Positions 1 to 7,157 of a stretch of 15,123 nt of DNA are shown here, in pieces (position 1 is the stretch's first letter; every line of letters begins with the position of its first letter). Both the position numbers and the translations under genes were made by a program. A model generated the notes under the pieces. The model saw only the letters and a program-made list of their open reading frames with translations. It was not told where the DNA came from and did no database searches. Source of the DNA: a bacterium (GTDB taxonomy: Bacteria; Patescibacteriota; Microgenomatia; Daviesbacterales; UBA10151); NCBI GenBank assembly GCA_027364775.1, contig DAHXOS010000097.1:1-15123 (forward strand). The letters are read 5' to 3'.

Positions 1-14
1 GAAGCAGGGCTTTA

Positions 15-1022
15 TCATTTGTTAAGTAATTTAAGTAAGAAAAACTTTAAAGATGAGAATTTATCAACTAGGGTAAAAGCCCAATAAAGAGGGTCGTCAA
101 AAACCAGATCAAAGGTCCCGATATATTTAACTAACTGACCACCATAGCCTTGTTTAAACCGGTGAAAACCGATCCATGGATCATTTGGATCAGGCTCAGG
201 GCCTAAAGCACCCCACATATCAAACTTTTTAAGCTTTAATTTTTTACCTAATTTTATAGCTTCCCAAGCAACTAAATTATTACTCATTACTTCCTTATGT
301 TCAACTGAGGAGCCCCCATAAGGATAGTAGAGAGTATCTTTAAAATTATAGAGCATCCAGGCTGTTAAAGGCTTTTTTTGGTAGAAAGCGATTAAGATTC
401 TGGTCATATTAGCCTCTTTCATTTGTTTCCAAACTTGACGGTGGTAAGTTTTATTATGTGAATGAAAGCCTTGACGCTCTGTTGTTTCAAAATGTAATTT
501 TAAAAACAGCTCAAATCCTTTATCATCAGTTCTTTCTTCAACTTTAACTCCTTTACGCTCTGCAACCCGAATGTTATATCTGGTTTTGGAATGCATATTT
601 TTAAGTAATTCCTCTTCTGATTTAGTGAGGTCTAATATAAAGTTATGTTGGGTAAAAAGAGGTTTGGGGGACTCTTGAAAAGAGGGATAAACTACATATT
701 TAGATTCCTTATTTAAAATGTCTGGTTCTAATTTAATAAATGCACAATTATTATCCCGGCCAATTTTTTCTAAAGCCTGAGCAAGTTCTTTATTAGGTAG
801 TGGACCCTTTGGCAAATAACCTACATATTTATTAGTAAAAGGAATTTTATGCAATGTTAGCTGAAAAGCAGTGACTAACTTATTATTTTTATAAATACCA
901 TAGCGTAGAAGTGGTAGTCCCAAACTTTTTCTAAATTCGCCCCATTCCCACGATTGAATGACGTGTGTCACTTTGGTGTTATAACTATTCTTTTCTGATA
1001 ACTTGATTTGTCTAATATTCAT
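15..1022 (-). CDS. FemAB/FemX-family peptidoglycan aminoacyltransferase
   Basis: This 335-residue protein resembles the FemABX family, which uses aminoacyl-tRNA to add residues to the peptide of lipid II or peptidoglycan at the inner face of the membrane. Seen here are an N-terminal 'QSWEWGEFRKSLG' segment, 'GYLPKGPLP' near residue 70, 'MHSKTRYNIRVAERKGVKV' near residue 145 and 'WGALGPEPDPNDPWIGFHRFKQGYGG' spread over the C-terminal part; these are typical landmarks of the paired GNAT-like domains. The length matches FemX-type enzymes without the long coiled-coil arm. There is no signal peptide, as expected for a cytosolic enzyme. The start is an ATG without a clear Shine-Dalgarno motif. The gene ends in TGA followed directly by TAA. 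The transferred amino acid cannot be read from sequence, and some relatives modify other substrates. Confidence 0.88.
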   Translation of the reverse strand: MNIRQIKLSEKNSYNTKVTHVIQSWEWGEFRKSLGLPLLRYGIYKNNKLVTAFQLTLHKIPFTNKYVGYLPKGPLPNKELAQALEKIGRDNNCAFIKLEPDILNKESKYVVYPSFQESPKPLFTQHNFILDLTKSEEELLKNMHSKTRYNIRVAERKGVKVEERTDDKGFELFLKLHFETTERQGFHSHNKTYHRQVWKQMKEANMTRILIAFYQKKPLTAWMLYNFKDTLYYPYGGSSVEHKEVMSNNLVAWEAIKLGKKLKLKKFDMWGALGPEPDPNDPWIGFHRFKQGYGGQLVKYIGTFDLVFDDPLYWAFTLVDKFSSLKFFLLKLLNK

Positions 1023-1151
1023 ATTGCTACACTAAGTCTATCTTTAAACTGAAGGAAGGTGCCGGCAGAGCCAATTCTTATCATACAAAATTTTTTGTTT
1101 GTTACTAATCAGGCGTAAATCCATAGTCGAATTGTAACGCAAAATAATAGT

Positions 1152-1252
1152 AGAAGCGAGCACTTACAATGCTCTTACATATTTAATTGTTGCTTCTTAC
1201 TTAATCTGCCTACTATCAGATTATATTAGTGCAATTTATTTAAAATTGTGCT
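1152..1252 (+). ncRNA. Cluster of three hairpins before the 1267 gene (candidate structured leader)
   Basis: Three stem-loops follow one another. H1 has AGAAGC (1152-1157) pairing with GCTTCT (1192-1197) and enclosing GAGCA (1158-1162)/TGCTC (1170-1174). H2 has TAATCTG (1202-1208)/CAGATTA (1217-1223), a perfect 7-bp stem. H3 has AGTGCAATTT (1228-1237)/AAATTGTGCT (1243-1252), ten pairs of which two are G-U when read as plus-strand RNA. Those two wobbles would be A-C mismatches in minus-strand RNA, so the plus strand is favoured. H3 ends 14 nt before the ATG at 1267. A weak promoter-like pair, TTGTTG (1187) and TACTAT (1211) with an 18-nt spacer, lies inside the same region; if it is used, only H3 would be transcribed. 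No U-run follows, so it is not a simple terminator. Confidence 0.4.
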
Positions 1253-1266
1253 AAAAATAGCCTTAT

Positions 1267-1905
1267 ATGGATATTAAAAGATTAATTATTTTAATTATTG
1301 CAGCTATTTTGTTTTTATCAATAATTTTTGGAATAATTTTTTCTCTCTACCGCTTAATAAGAAGCAGGCAAGCCTCAACTGTTATTAGCCGGGATACCAC
1401 ACTCTCCCAGCTAGTATCTTCACCGGTTCCTCAGACAGGAGGTGCAAATCCTAGTCCAACTCCTCTTGTCAGCTTTTCTAGTGCGCCAGCTATACCTTCA
1501 AATACTAAAAGTTACAATCTAGGTGGTTTACAAATAAGTTATCCTAAAGAATGGGGAATTCTAACTTGCCGTAACTCTCAGAATATTGAATTAGATCCTA
1601 CAAACGGTGTTGATCAACTTAATTTGACCTGTGATCGGGCTGTAAAACCAATAACTATTCAAACAAGTTTCTTAACAGGATGTCCTAACGGTCAGACTGT
1701 AAATTTAGGGGGTCAAGTAGTAGCAAAAGTAATAAGTACTTCCTCAAGTGGTACAGACTATAAATGGTGTGTTAATTCTCCTCTAAGAATGGAAATTACT
1801 CATCGGGTCTCACAAACAGATTTAAGAAGTGCATTTTCTAAAACAGATTATTCACAACAAATAGAACAACTAATCTCTTCTTTTAGAATGGGTGGTGGAT
1901 CCTAA
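1267..1905 (+). CDS. Membrane-anchored extracytoplasmic protein of unknown function
   Basis: I do not recognise a named family. The 212-residue product has a positively charged start, one hydrophobic segment (about residues 5-29), then a Ser/Thr/Pro-rich linker (about 36-80) and a globular domain (about 83-208). The domain opens with 'GGLQISYPKEWG' and closes with 'IEQLISSFRM'. This Tyr-Pro-x-x-Trp opening with a final helix-strand resembles the small PsbP-like domains found on anchored proteins of these bacteria; that assignment is inference. Four cysteines in the domain could form two disulfides outside the cell. The start is the only ATG that keeps the anchor complete. No Shine-Dalgarno motif is visible. 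The next gene begins 27 nt downstream and has the same architecture. Confidence 0.75.
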   Translation: MDIKRLIILIIAAILFLSIIFGIIFSLYRLIRSRQASTVISRDTTLSQLVSSPVPQTGGANPSPTPLVSFSSAPAIPSNTKSYNLGGLQISYPKEWGILTCRNSQNIELDPTNGVDQLNLTCDRAVKPITIQTSFLTGCPNGQTVNLGGQVVAKVISTSSSGTDYKWCVNSPLRMEITHRVSQTDLRSAFSKTDYSQQIEQLISSFRMGGGS

Positions 1906-1916
1906 AAACCTTTTTC

Positions 1917-1925
1917 TGCTATTAT
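1917..1925 (+). promoter_or_regulatory. Extended -10 promoter candidate for the 1933 gene
   Basis: TGC followed by TATTAT (hexamer 1920-1925) matches an extended -10 element. Only 7 nt separate it from the ATG at 1933, so transcription would start at or next to the start codon. No convincing -35 is present. Confidence 0.35.
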
Positions 1926-1932
1926 TAATTTA

Positions 1933-2718
1933 ATGTCCCAAAAAGGTTTTGTCGGAATATTAATTGTTATTATATTTGCTATTTTACTTGTAGGTGGGGG
2001 AGCTTTTTATTTAGGCCGATTGAGCATTCCTAAATCTATACCGCAAAGTAAGGTAACAACATTGGATAATTCTAACTTGAGTGAGCTTAATAATTTTCCA
2101 AAGAGTGTTTCAACTCAACCTATTATTTCTGAGAGTAAATCTTTGGATACTAATAGCAAGTTATCAGAAACTAATAATTGGACAACTATCCAAGCTGGTT
2201 GGATCAAAGAACTTAAGTATCCTTTAGATAAATATTCAGTTTTAACTCCTGATACTACATATATTGGAATCCTAAATAACCGGGAAGAACTATTATTTCA
2301 GCCTGTAGGTGTTACCTTAAGGCCTAATGATCAATATATTAAACAAAATTTAGATAGTAGCCCCAGGTTATTATCACTTTTTGTTATTAATAACAAAGAA
2401 AATTTAACTTTAGCAGAGGCAAAGTTGCTTTGGGAGAAGTATTCATATATTTCACCGGGTTGGCAGGGGTTTGAAAAAGCAGTTAAGGTTTCTGATAAAG
2501 TAATTGATGGAATAAAAGGTATAAAGTTAGATGTTGATTGTAATGGTGAGGGTTGTTTTCCAGGATCTGAAATATTTGTAATTAAACAGCTACCATCTAA
2601 TACAGGGACAACCTCCAGCGTTATTTTTAGAATTACCATAATACCTTCTTTAAAAGATGATGACAAAAATAGTCAGGTAGTAGAAGAGATTTTAACCAAT
2701 TTAAAATTTGGTCCCTAA
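1933..2718 (+). CDS. Membrane-anchored extracytoplasmic protein, tandem partner of the 1267 product
   Basis: The 261-residue protein starts with 'MSQKGFVGILIVIIF', a Lys-Gly-Phe start followed by one hydrophobic segment (about 6-27). The next ~55 residues are Ser/Asn/Thr-rich and probably a linker. The C-terminal domain begins near 'WIKELKYPLDKYSVL' and ends with 'VVEEILTNLKF'. The Tyr-Pro opening and the amphipathic ending parallel the upstream gene product, suggesting two diverged copies of one architecture; identity is too low to prove it by eye. A 'DCNGEGCF' motif could form a local disulfide. The Lys-Gly-Phe start superficially resembles a pilin leader, but the short linker and missing pilin helix make a plain anchor more likely. 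Function unknown. Confidence 0.75.
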   Translation: MSQKGFVGILIVIIFAILLVGGGAFYLGRLSIPKSIPQSKVTTLDNSNLSELNNFPKSVSTQPIISESKSLDTNSKLSETNNWTTIQAGWIKELKYPLDKYSVLTPDTTYIGILNNREELLFQPVGVTLRPNDQYIKQNLDSSPRLLSLFVINNKENLTLAEAKLLWEKYSYISPGWQGFEKAVKVSDKVIDGIKGIKLDVDCNGEGCFPGSEIFVIKQLPSNTGTTSSVIFRITIIPSLKDDDKNSQVVEEILTNLKFGP

Positions 2719-2830
2719 TCTTATGTACTTCAACTAATAATCATGGTTTAGTATTTAGATACAGCCAAACTAGTAAAGCCGGAAGTTGCTAATAATATAG
2801 TGGAAGTAGATACCTATAAATCTTGAATGC

Positions 2831-2859
2831 CAGTACTTTATAAAGCTCAGTACTTTTAT
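2831..2859. repeat. Short direct repeats in a convergent spacer
   Basis: CAGTACTTTAT (2831-2841) is repeated as CAGTACTTTTAT (2848-2859), and a degenerate third copy, CAGTTATAAT, starts at 2862. The AGTACT core is its own complement, so the two copies can form a 6-bp stem followed by TTTT. This may be a weak terminator for the plus-strand genes ending at 2718. The rest of the 146-base spacer shows nothing I can name. Confidence 0.3.
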
Positions 2860-2864
2860 GCCAG

Positions 2865-3557
2865 TTATAATAGATATATATCGACAAATTTTGAACTCCA
2901 GCCTGCTGTTCTGGCATCTTCAAACCCTAAATCTATAATATTACCTTTGATTGCACCACCGGTATCTCCAGCCACTGCCAACCCATAACCCGGCACATAA
3001 ACTTTTGACCTAAGCTTAATTACCGATGGATCAACTGCAATTACACCTTTACCTTGTTTCATGCCTATTGCTGTCCATTCACCACAGCCTGGGCAACGTG
3101 AATCATAAATAGTAGTCCAAACTCTTAATTTTCTCCAATATCTAATCTCTCCATCGGCTGTATTTAAAGTCCGCCAGACAATTTTTGTCCCTCTGGAGAC
3201 TTGTTTTAATTTAGGTTTTTTAATTTCACTTGAGATTAACTCTCTTGAGTATTCTTCTCCTAAATAATAAGTGACTTTAATAACTTTAGTTTTTTTACCA
3301 TCTTCACCTTCATCGATGGTAGTTTCTTCGCCAATTTCTTTTTCCGGGTCATCTTTATAAACAGTCTCTTTTTGAATCTTTTCTTCTTCAGTTAATAACT
3401 TGGTTTCAAATCTGGAGGTAGTTTTGATTGGCTGAGGGAGTTTTAAGACCAAATCTTTATCAGGTTCTTCTGCCAGAACTTTATTTTGGAACAAAGACAG
3501 TTTTGTTGAAGTAAAAATTAAAAATGCAACAATTATTAAGACAAATAATTTATTCAT
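2865..3557 (-). CDS. Secreted G5-3D domain protein, probable peptidoglycan-cleaving enzyme
   Basis: The 230-residue protein has a signal peptide (hydrophobic about 4-22, likely cleavage after 'NKVLA' at 29). A G5 domain (about 47-126) includes 'EIGEETTIDEGEDGKK' and 'VTYYLGEEYSRELIS'. A C-terminal 3D domain (about 143-230) follows, with the three signature aspartates at D176 ('AVDPSVI'), D198 ('GDTGGAIKGN') and D209 ('IIDLGF'). 3D domains share the double-psi beta-barrel of MltA-type lytic transglycosylases and Rpf/YabE-like proteins and act on the glycan strand; G5 domains are thought to bind wall polymers. 'CPGCG' (155-159) adds two cysteines that may form a disulfide. The gene begins 7 nt after the helicase stop, so co-transcription is likely; 'AAAGAG' just before the ATG is one of the few weak Shine-Dalgarno-like sequences here. 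Confidence 0.88.
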   Translation of the reverse strand: MNKLFVLIIVAFLIFTSTKLSLFQNKVLAEEPDKDLVLKLPQPIKTTSRFETKLLTEEEKIQKETVYKDDPEKEIGEETTIDEGEDGKKTKVIKVTYYLGEEYSRELISSEIKKPKLKQVSRGTKIVWRTLNTADGEIRYWRKLRVWTTIYDSRCPGCGEWTAIGMKQGKGVIAVDPSVIKLRSKVYVPGYGLAVAGDTGGAIKGNIIDLGFEDARTAGWSSKFVDIYLL

Positions 3558-3564
3558 CTGCTCT

Positions 3565-5439
3565 TTAATTTAGCCAATCATCTTCAGCTAGAATTGGACT
3601 AATATCATCATCAAATTTATCATGAAAGGCGGGTGGTGAGTCAAGTAATTTTTCCGGGATCGAGGCAATAAAACGGGAAACTAAATTGTTAGATCTGGTA
3701 CCAAAGTATAACCTAGAACGGGTGTAGGTTAAAAAAAGCTTTTCTCTGGCTCGGGTCATACCGACATAAGCTAACCTTCTTTCTTCTTCCATCTGGTTTG
3801 GATCCATCATTGAACGGGAATGGGGGAATAATCCTTCCTCCATGCCTACTAAAAAGACTACTGGAAATTCTAAACCTTTAGCTGCATGAATAGTCATTAA
3901 AGTAACAGCTTCCTGTTCTTCTTTTTTTATTTTGCCGTCTGGACTCTCACCGTTTTGCATTAAAGCCACATTTTCTAAAAATTGAGACAAATCCGGGAAT
4001 TCTTCTGCCACTGAACGTAATTCTTTAACGTTCTCGATCCTTCCCCTTCCTTGGTCTGTGCCGTCATCAAGGTAAGCCAAGTAGCCTGTAACACCTAAAA
4101 TTCCATCAAGCAAATCAAGAGTATTAGGTAGTTGTTTATTTGGCTGGTTAGCTAGTTGTGAGGAAAATTGATAAAAAGCTTGAGCTCTGCCTTTGCCAAT
4201 CTTTTCTATTCTTTTTTTAGCCACACCATCTTTTGGATTTTGGAGCAATCTTAAATAAGCTAAGACATCTTTAATCTCTTTTCTTTCATAAAATTGAACA
4301 CCACCAAATAATTTATAGGGGATGCCTGATTTTAAAAATACTTCTTCTAAAGATCTGGATTGGGCATTTGTGCGGTAGAGGATTGCATAACTTAAAAGCG
4401 GTAATTTCATCTCTACAATTTGCCTTATTACAAATAAAGCTTCTTCAGCTTCAGTCCGGCCTTCATAAATTGTGATCTTAGAACCACCATCTTTGTCTGT
4501 CCATAATTTTAAGATGGGATGGGAACGGTTTAAGGTAATGACTGCTTGGGCAGCATCCAGGATTACTTGAGTAGAGCGGTAGTTTTGCTCTAAATTAAAA
4601 ACTTTTGCATCTGGGTAATCTTTTTGAAAGTTTACAATATTTCTAAAATCAGCTCCTCTAAAACCATAAATTGCCTGAGAAGCATCTCCAACCACACAAA
4701 TATTCCTATATCTTTTGGCCAGCATCTTAATAAATTGGTATTGGGCTGCATTGGTATCTTGGTATTCATCTACCAAAATATACTTAAACTGCATTTGATA
4801 TTTATTTAGTATCTCAACTTGGGTTTGGAATAATTTAATGGTGGTCATTAACAGATCATCAAAATCTAGTGCCTGGTTTTCTCTTAAGATTTTTTGGTAT
4901 TCAAGGTAAATTCTTCCGGCATGTTCCTGAAAATATCCTTTGGCATATCTTGGATACTCTAGTTCTGAAATAAGTTCATTTTTAGCACCAGAGATAATGT
5001 TTCTAATAGCCGAAGGGTTGATTTTTTGGCTGGCAATATTTAATTTATTCATCGCTTCTTTAATAGCATCCATGGCATCACCTTCATCATAGATAGAGAA
5101 GCCAGGATTTAGGCCTAATAAATAGCCTTCTTTTCTAAGAATTTTTGAACAGATGGAATGAAAAGTTCCCATGGTGGGTCTAGCAGCTAGGGGATAGTTA
5201 ATAGTGGATAGTAAGCTTCTAATACGCTCCTGCATCTCTCCTGAGGCTTTATTAGTAAAAGTTAGACAGAGGATATTCTCGGGGGAGATCTTCTTCTCTG
5301 AAATAAGATATGCAACCTTATAAGTTAAAACTCTGGTTTTTCCAGAACCTGCACCGGCTAGGACTAAAATTGGTCCATCTGTTGCCACAACTGCTTGTTT
5401 TTGGATTGCGTTTAGATCATCTGTTAAGGAAGTGGGCAT
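3565..5439 (-). CDS. UvrD/PcrA-type superfamily 1 DNA helicase
   Basis: This is an ATP-dependent 3'-5' DNA helicase of the UvrD/PcrA/Rep group, acting in repair and removal of blocked or recombining intermediates. Motifs in order are the Q motif 'LNAIQKQAV' (9-17), Walker A 'AGAGSGKT' (28-35), motif Ia 'LTFTNKASGEM', Walker B 'VDEYQDTN' (about 223-230), motif III 'VVGDASQAIYGFRGAD', motif IV 'EQNYRST', motif V 'TIHAAKGLEFPVVF' and motif VI 'EERRLAYVGMTRAREKL' (about 550-567). All catalytic residues appear intact. At 624 residues it is about 100 shorter than typical UvrD/PcrA; it ends soon after motif VI and lacks the C-terminal Tudor-like extension that contacts RNA polymerase and UvrB. The ATG chosen gives the Q motif its normal distance from the N-terminus. 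Which paralogue it is (PcrA, UvrD or Rep) cannot be settled by eye. Confidence 0.95.
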   Translation of the reverse strand: MPTSLTDDLNAIQKQAVVATDGPILVLAGAGSGKTRVLTYKVAYLISEKKISPENILCLTFTNKASGEMQERIRSLLSTINYPLAARPTMGTFHSICSKILRKEGYLLGLNPGFSIYDEGDAMDAIKEAMNKLNIASQKINPSAIRNIISGAKNELISELEYPRYAKGYFQEHAGRIYLEYQKILRENQALDFDDLLMTTIKLFQTQVEILNKYQMQFKYILVDEYQDTNAAQYQFIKMLAKRYRNICVVGDASQAIYGFRGADFRNIVNFQKDYPDAKVFNLEQNYRSTQVILDAAQAVITLNRSHPILKLWTDKDGGSKITIYEGRTEAEEALFVIRQIVEMKLPLLSYAILYRTNAQSRSLEEVFLKSGIPYKLFGGVQFYERKEIKDVLAYLRLLQNPKDGVAKKRIEKIGKGRAQAFYQFSSQLANQPNKQLPNTLDLLDGILGVTGYLAYLDDGTDQGRGRIENVKELRSVAEEFPDLSQFLENVALMQNGESPDGKIKKEEQEAVTLMTIHAAKGLEFPVVFLVGMEEGLFPHSRSMMDPNQMEEERRLAYVGMTRAREKLFLTYTRSRLYFGTRSNNLVSRFIASIPEKLLDSPPAFHDKFDDDISPILAEDDWLN

Positions 5440-5445
5440 AGTTTT

Positions 5446-5476
5446 TTTATCTTGGATATATTAACATAAACTCCAA
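5446..5476 (-). promoter_or_regulatory. Promoter candidate for the helicase gene
   Basis: On the minus strand TTGGAG (5471-5476) is followed after 17-19 nt by overlapping AAGATA/GATAAA hexamers (5446-5453). These end 6-8 nt before the ATG, again placing the predicted transcript start near the start codon. The hexamers are imperfect. Confidence 0.3.
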
Positions 5477-5484
5477 TCTTGATT

Positions 5485-5997
5485 ATGCTGATTTATTTAG
5501 CAGGCTTTAGTTCCTAAAGGAGACATAGAAAAAGTGACTTTTAAAATTGGAGAGTGTATTACTCTAAAGTTTTGGAACATGTCTTTGATCAAGTAGACTT
5601 TATAGATCCTGCAGACGCAGGTAAAAATGAAGAAGATTCATTATCTGTAACAGGGGAAGATAGTGGGCATATAAAGAGCGCTGATTTAATAATAGTTAAT
5701 GGGGAGCAAAAGTTAGGAGCTGGGACATCCATGGAGTTAGTGATAGCAAAATATTTTAAAAAGCCAGTAATAACTATTTTACCTAAAGAGTCTCATCACA
5801 GAAGACCTAATTTAATTTTCCATGGAAAATTAATAGCAGATTGGATACATCCATTTATTTATACATTTTCAGATTTAATTTTAGATAATATAGAACAAGT
5901 AGAGGAGAAAAAAGAAGAAATTTTAAAGATTAAACCTAAAGATATAACTATTATTGATGAGTCTATAGCCTATGCAAAATCCTTAAAACTAATTTAA
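5485..5997 (+). pseudogene. Nucleoside 2-deoxyribosyltransferase-like gene with two frame changes near its 5' end
   Basis: The uninterrupted part (5545-5997; first usable start GTG 5554) encodes 'VYYSKVLEHVF', 'IDPADAG', 'SADLIIVNGEQKLGAGTSM', 'ELVIAKYFKKPVITILP' and 'DWIHPFIYTFSD'. This is the pattern of the nucleoside 2-deoxyribosyltransferase-like fold, with the putative catalytic Glu in 'GTSMEL'. That fold normally opens with a first strand like 'xIYLAG', absent from the open frame. It is found just upstream: ATG 5485 encodes 'MLIYLAGFSS' and then hits TAA (5515). A +1 shift there gives 'KGDIEKVTFK' (5516-5545), and a -1 shift at TTTTAAA (5539-5545) returns to 'NWRVYYSK'. Rejoined, the product is about 170 residues with a complete N-terminus. 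It could be a pseudogene, two sequencing indels, or recoding. The 3' end overlaps the convergent EamA gene by four bases. Substrate unknown. Confidence 0.7.
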
Positions 5998-6419
5998 GAA
6001 TTTGTTAGTTTGGAGTAGATAATAAAAGCTAACCCAATCCCTAGAAATAGTAAACCTGCTCCCTGGAAAGTAGTAATTTTTTCTTTAAAAATTACTAAAG
6101 AAAGAATAGCTGATAAAAAGATAGATCCTCCAAAGATAAGTGGTGCAACTATAGCTACTTTATCTGTATTATAGCTTTTGGTTAGAGCAATGGTAAAAAT
6201 GGTAATAGCTATACCGCATAAAACAGCCATTAAAATTCCTAGCTTAGAATTTTCAGATGTGGCTTTAGAAAAATTAATAAATACTAAAGCTAGGGGGATA
6301 ATTGCAGAGAGACCATTAACTATTGCATTAACTAAATATAAGTTAGCATTCCTTGTAGCATAAGTACCCAAAATGATAGCTAAGGTATAGCTTACCATAG
6401 CGACTAAGATATAGAGCAT
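5994..6419 (-). CDS. Half-size EamA/DMT-family membrane transporter
   Basis: The 141-residue protein consists almost entirely of five hydrophobic segments (about 1-22, 27-50, 59-82, 88-112 and 116-137). The last two, with 'APLIFGGSIFLSAILS', 'FKEKIT' and 'GAGLLFLGIGLAFI', match the end of an EamA (drug/metabolite transporter) repeat. Classic members have two such repeats (10 segments); this is a single repeat and would have to work as a dimer, as small DMT proteins do. Few charged residues lie within the membrane segments, so the substrate cannot be guessed. An extended -10 box lies 6 nt before the ATG, and the gene is divergent from the hydrolase gene at 6478. Confidence 0.82.
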   Translation of the reverse strand: MLYILVAMVSYTLAIILGTYATRNANLYLVNAIVNGLSAIIPLALVFINFSKATSENSKLGILMAVLCGIAITIFTIALTKSYNTDKVAIVAPLIFGGSIFLSAILSLVIFKEKITTFQGAGLLFLGIGLAFIIYSKLTNS

Positions 6420-6425
6420 AAATTA

Positions 6426-6434
6426 AGTATACCA
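6426..6434 (-). promoter_or_regulatory. Extended -10 promoter for the EamA gene
   Basis: Read on the minus strand, TGG TATACT is a good extended -10 element. It ends 6 nt before the ATG whose first base is 6419, so the predicted transcript would begin with the start codon. No clear -35 is seen. Confidence 0.45.
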
Positions 6435-6439
6435 CTGAC

Positions 6440-6469
6440 TTGATTCATCCTATAGCTTAAAGGTATAAT
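6440..6469 (+). promoter_or_regulatory. Sigma-70-type promoter for the hydrolase gene
   Basis: TTGATT (6440-6445), an 18-nt spacer and a perfect TATAAT (6464-6469) form the best promoter in the window. The ATG at 6478 is only 8 nt beyond the -10, so the mRNA would carry almost no leader. Confidence 0.65.
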
Positions 6470-6477
6470 TTCAAGCT

Positions 6478-7146
6478 ATGTCAGCAGAAGATAAAAATTT
6501 AATTTCTAATCAACAGGAAAGAAGATTAAAAGAACAATTAGTTCCTTTCCAAACTGCACTCTTAGTTGTAGATATGCAAAAAGGTTATGTAGATCCTGAA
6601 GCCCCTCTTCCTAAAATGCTAGGTCACACCACAAATACTCTTCAAGCTATGGTAGAGCCTTTAATTAAATTTATAGAGGAATCAAGAGATAAGGGCATTC
6701 CTGTTTTTTGGACTCAGATGGAAGAAAATCCAGAAGTCATGGCTCCTAACATGAGAAAAAAGATGGAAGATGAAGAAACTGTAGTTATCACCAAAAGAGG
6801 AGAGAAAACATATGATTTTTATGGAGTTTCTCCCAAAGAGGGAGAGGTAGTGGTTTATAAAACTCACTATAATGCTTTTGCAGAAACCGATTTAGATCTA
6901 CAATTAAGACAAAGGGGAATAAACACTCTAATAATTACTGGGGCTTATGCTTCAAGATGTGTAGCATCAACAGCTATAGCTGCTTCAGATACTTTAGGGT
7001 ATAACCTAATAGTTCCAATTGATTTAGTAGCAGGTGATGATACTATGACAACAGAAACCCAAGGCTTTTTAGCTGCAGTTCAAGCAATCTATGGAGAAAC
7101 AACTAACTCTGAACATATTTTAGAAATCTTAAAAGAAACTAAATAA
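6478..7146 (+). CDS. Isochorismatase-like cysteine hydrolase
   Basis: This 222-residue cytosolic protein belongs to the isochorismatase-like hydrolase superfamily (nicotinamidase, isochorismatase, N-carbamoyl amidohydrolase and relatives). The catalytic triad is visible: D32 in 'ALLVVDMQKGYVDP', K128 in 'VVYKTHYNAF' and C161 in 'ITGAYASRCVASTA'. 'DLDLQLRQRGINTLIITG' and the 'D...G' segment after the cysteine are also typical. The nicotinamidase metal-binding Asp-x-His-x-x-His pattern is not seen, so that specific activity is unlikely; the true substrate is unknown. The protein starts with about 20 polar residues before the core strand, longer than most relatives, but the strong promoter just upstream supports this ATG. 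The 7158 gene follows after 11 nt and is probably co-transcribed. Confidence 0.9.
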   Translation: MSAEDKNLISNQQERRLKEQLVPFQTALLVVDMQKGYVDPEAPLPKMLGHTTNTLQAMVEPLIKFIEESRDKGIPVFWTQMEENPEVMAPNMRKKMEDEETVVITKRGEKTYDFYGVSPKEGEVVVYKTHYNAFAETDLDLQLRQRGINTLIITGAYASRCVASTAIAASDTLGYNLIVPIDLVAGDDTMTTETQGFLAAVQAIYGETTNSEHILEILKETK

Positions 7147-7157
7147 TCCTTAATAAT

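Noticed and set aside
1058..1078. GGTGCCGGCAGAG looks, on the minus strand, like a tRNA acceptor end (CTCTGCCGGCACC).
   Set aside because: No T-loop consensus, anticodon arm or matching 5' half is present; not a tRNA and too short to call an attachment site.
1933..2010. Type IV pilin-like leader (Lys-Gly-Phe then hydrophobic stretch) in the 1933 product.
   Set aside because: The hydrophobic part is followed by a low-complexity linker rather than the pilin helix with Glu5; a simple membrane anchor fits better.
2752..2826. Protein-like 24-codon open stretch after the 1933 gene, in the same frame, ending in TGA.
   Set aside because: It is preceded by TAG, has no start codon or promoter, and shows no similarity to the gene before it; probably chance.
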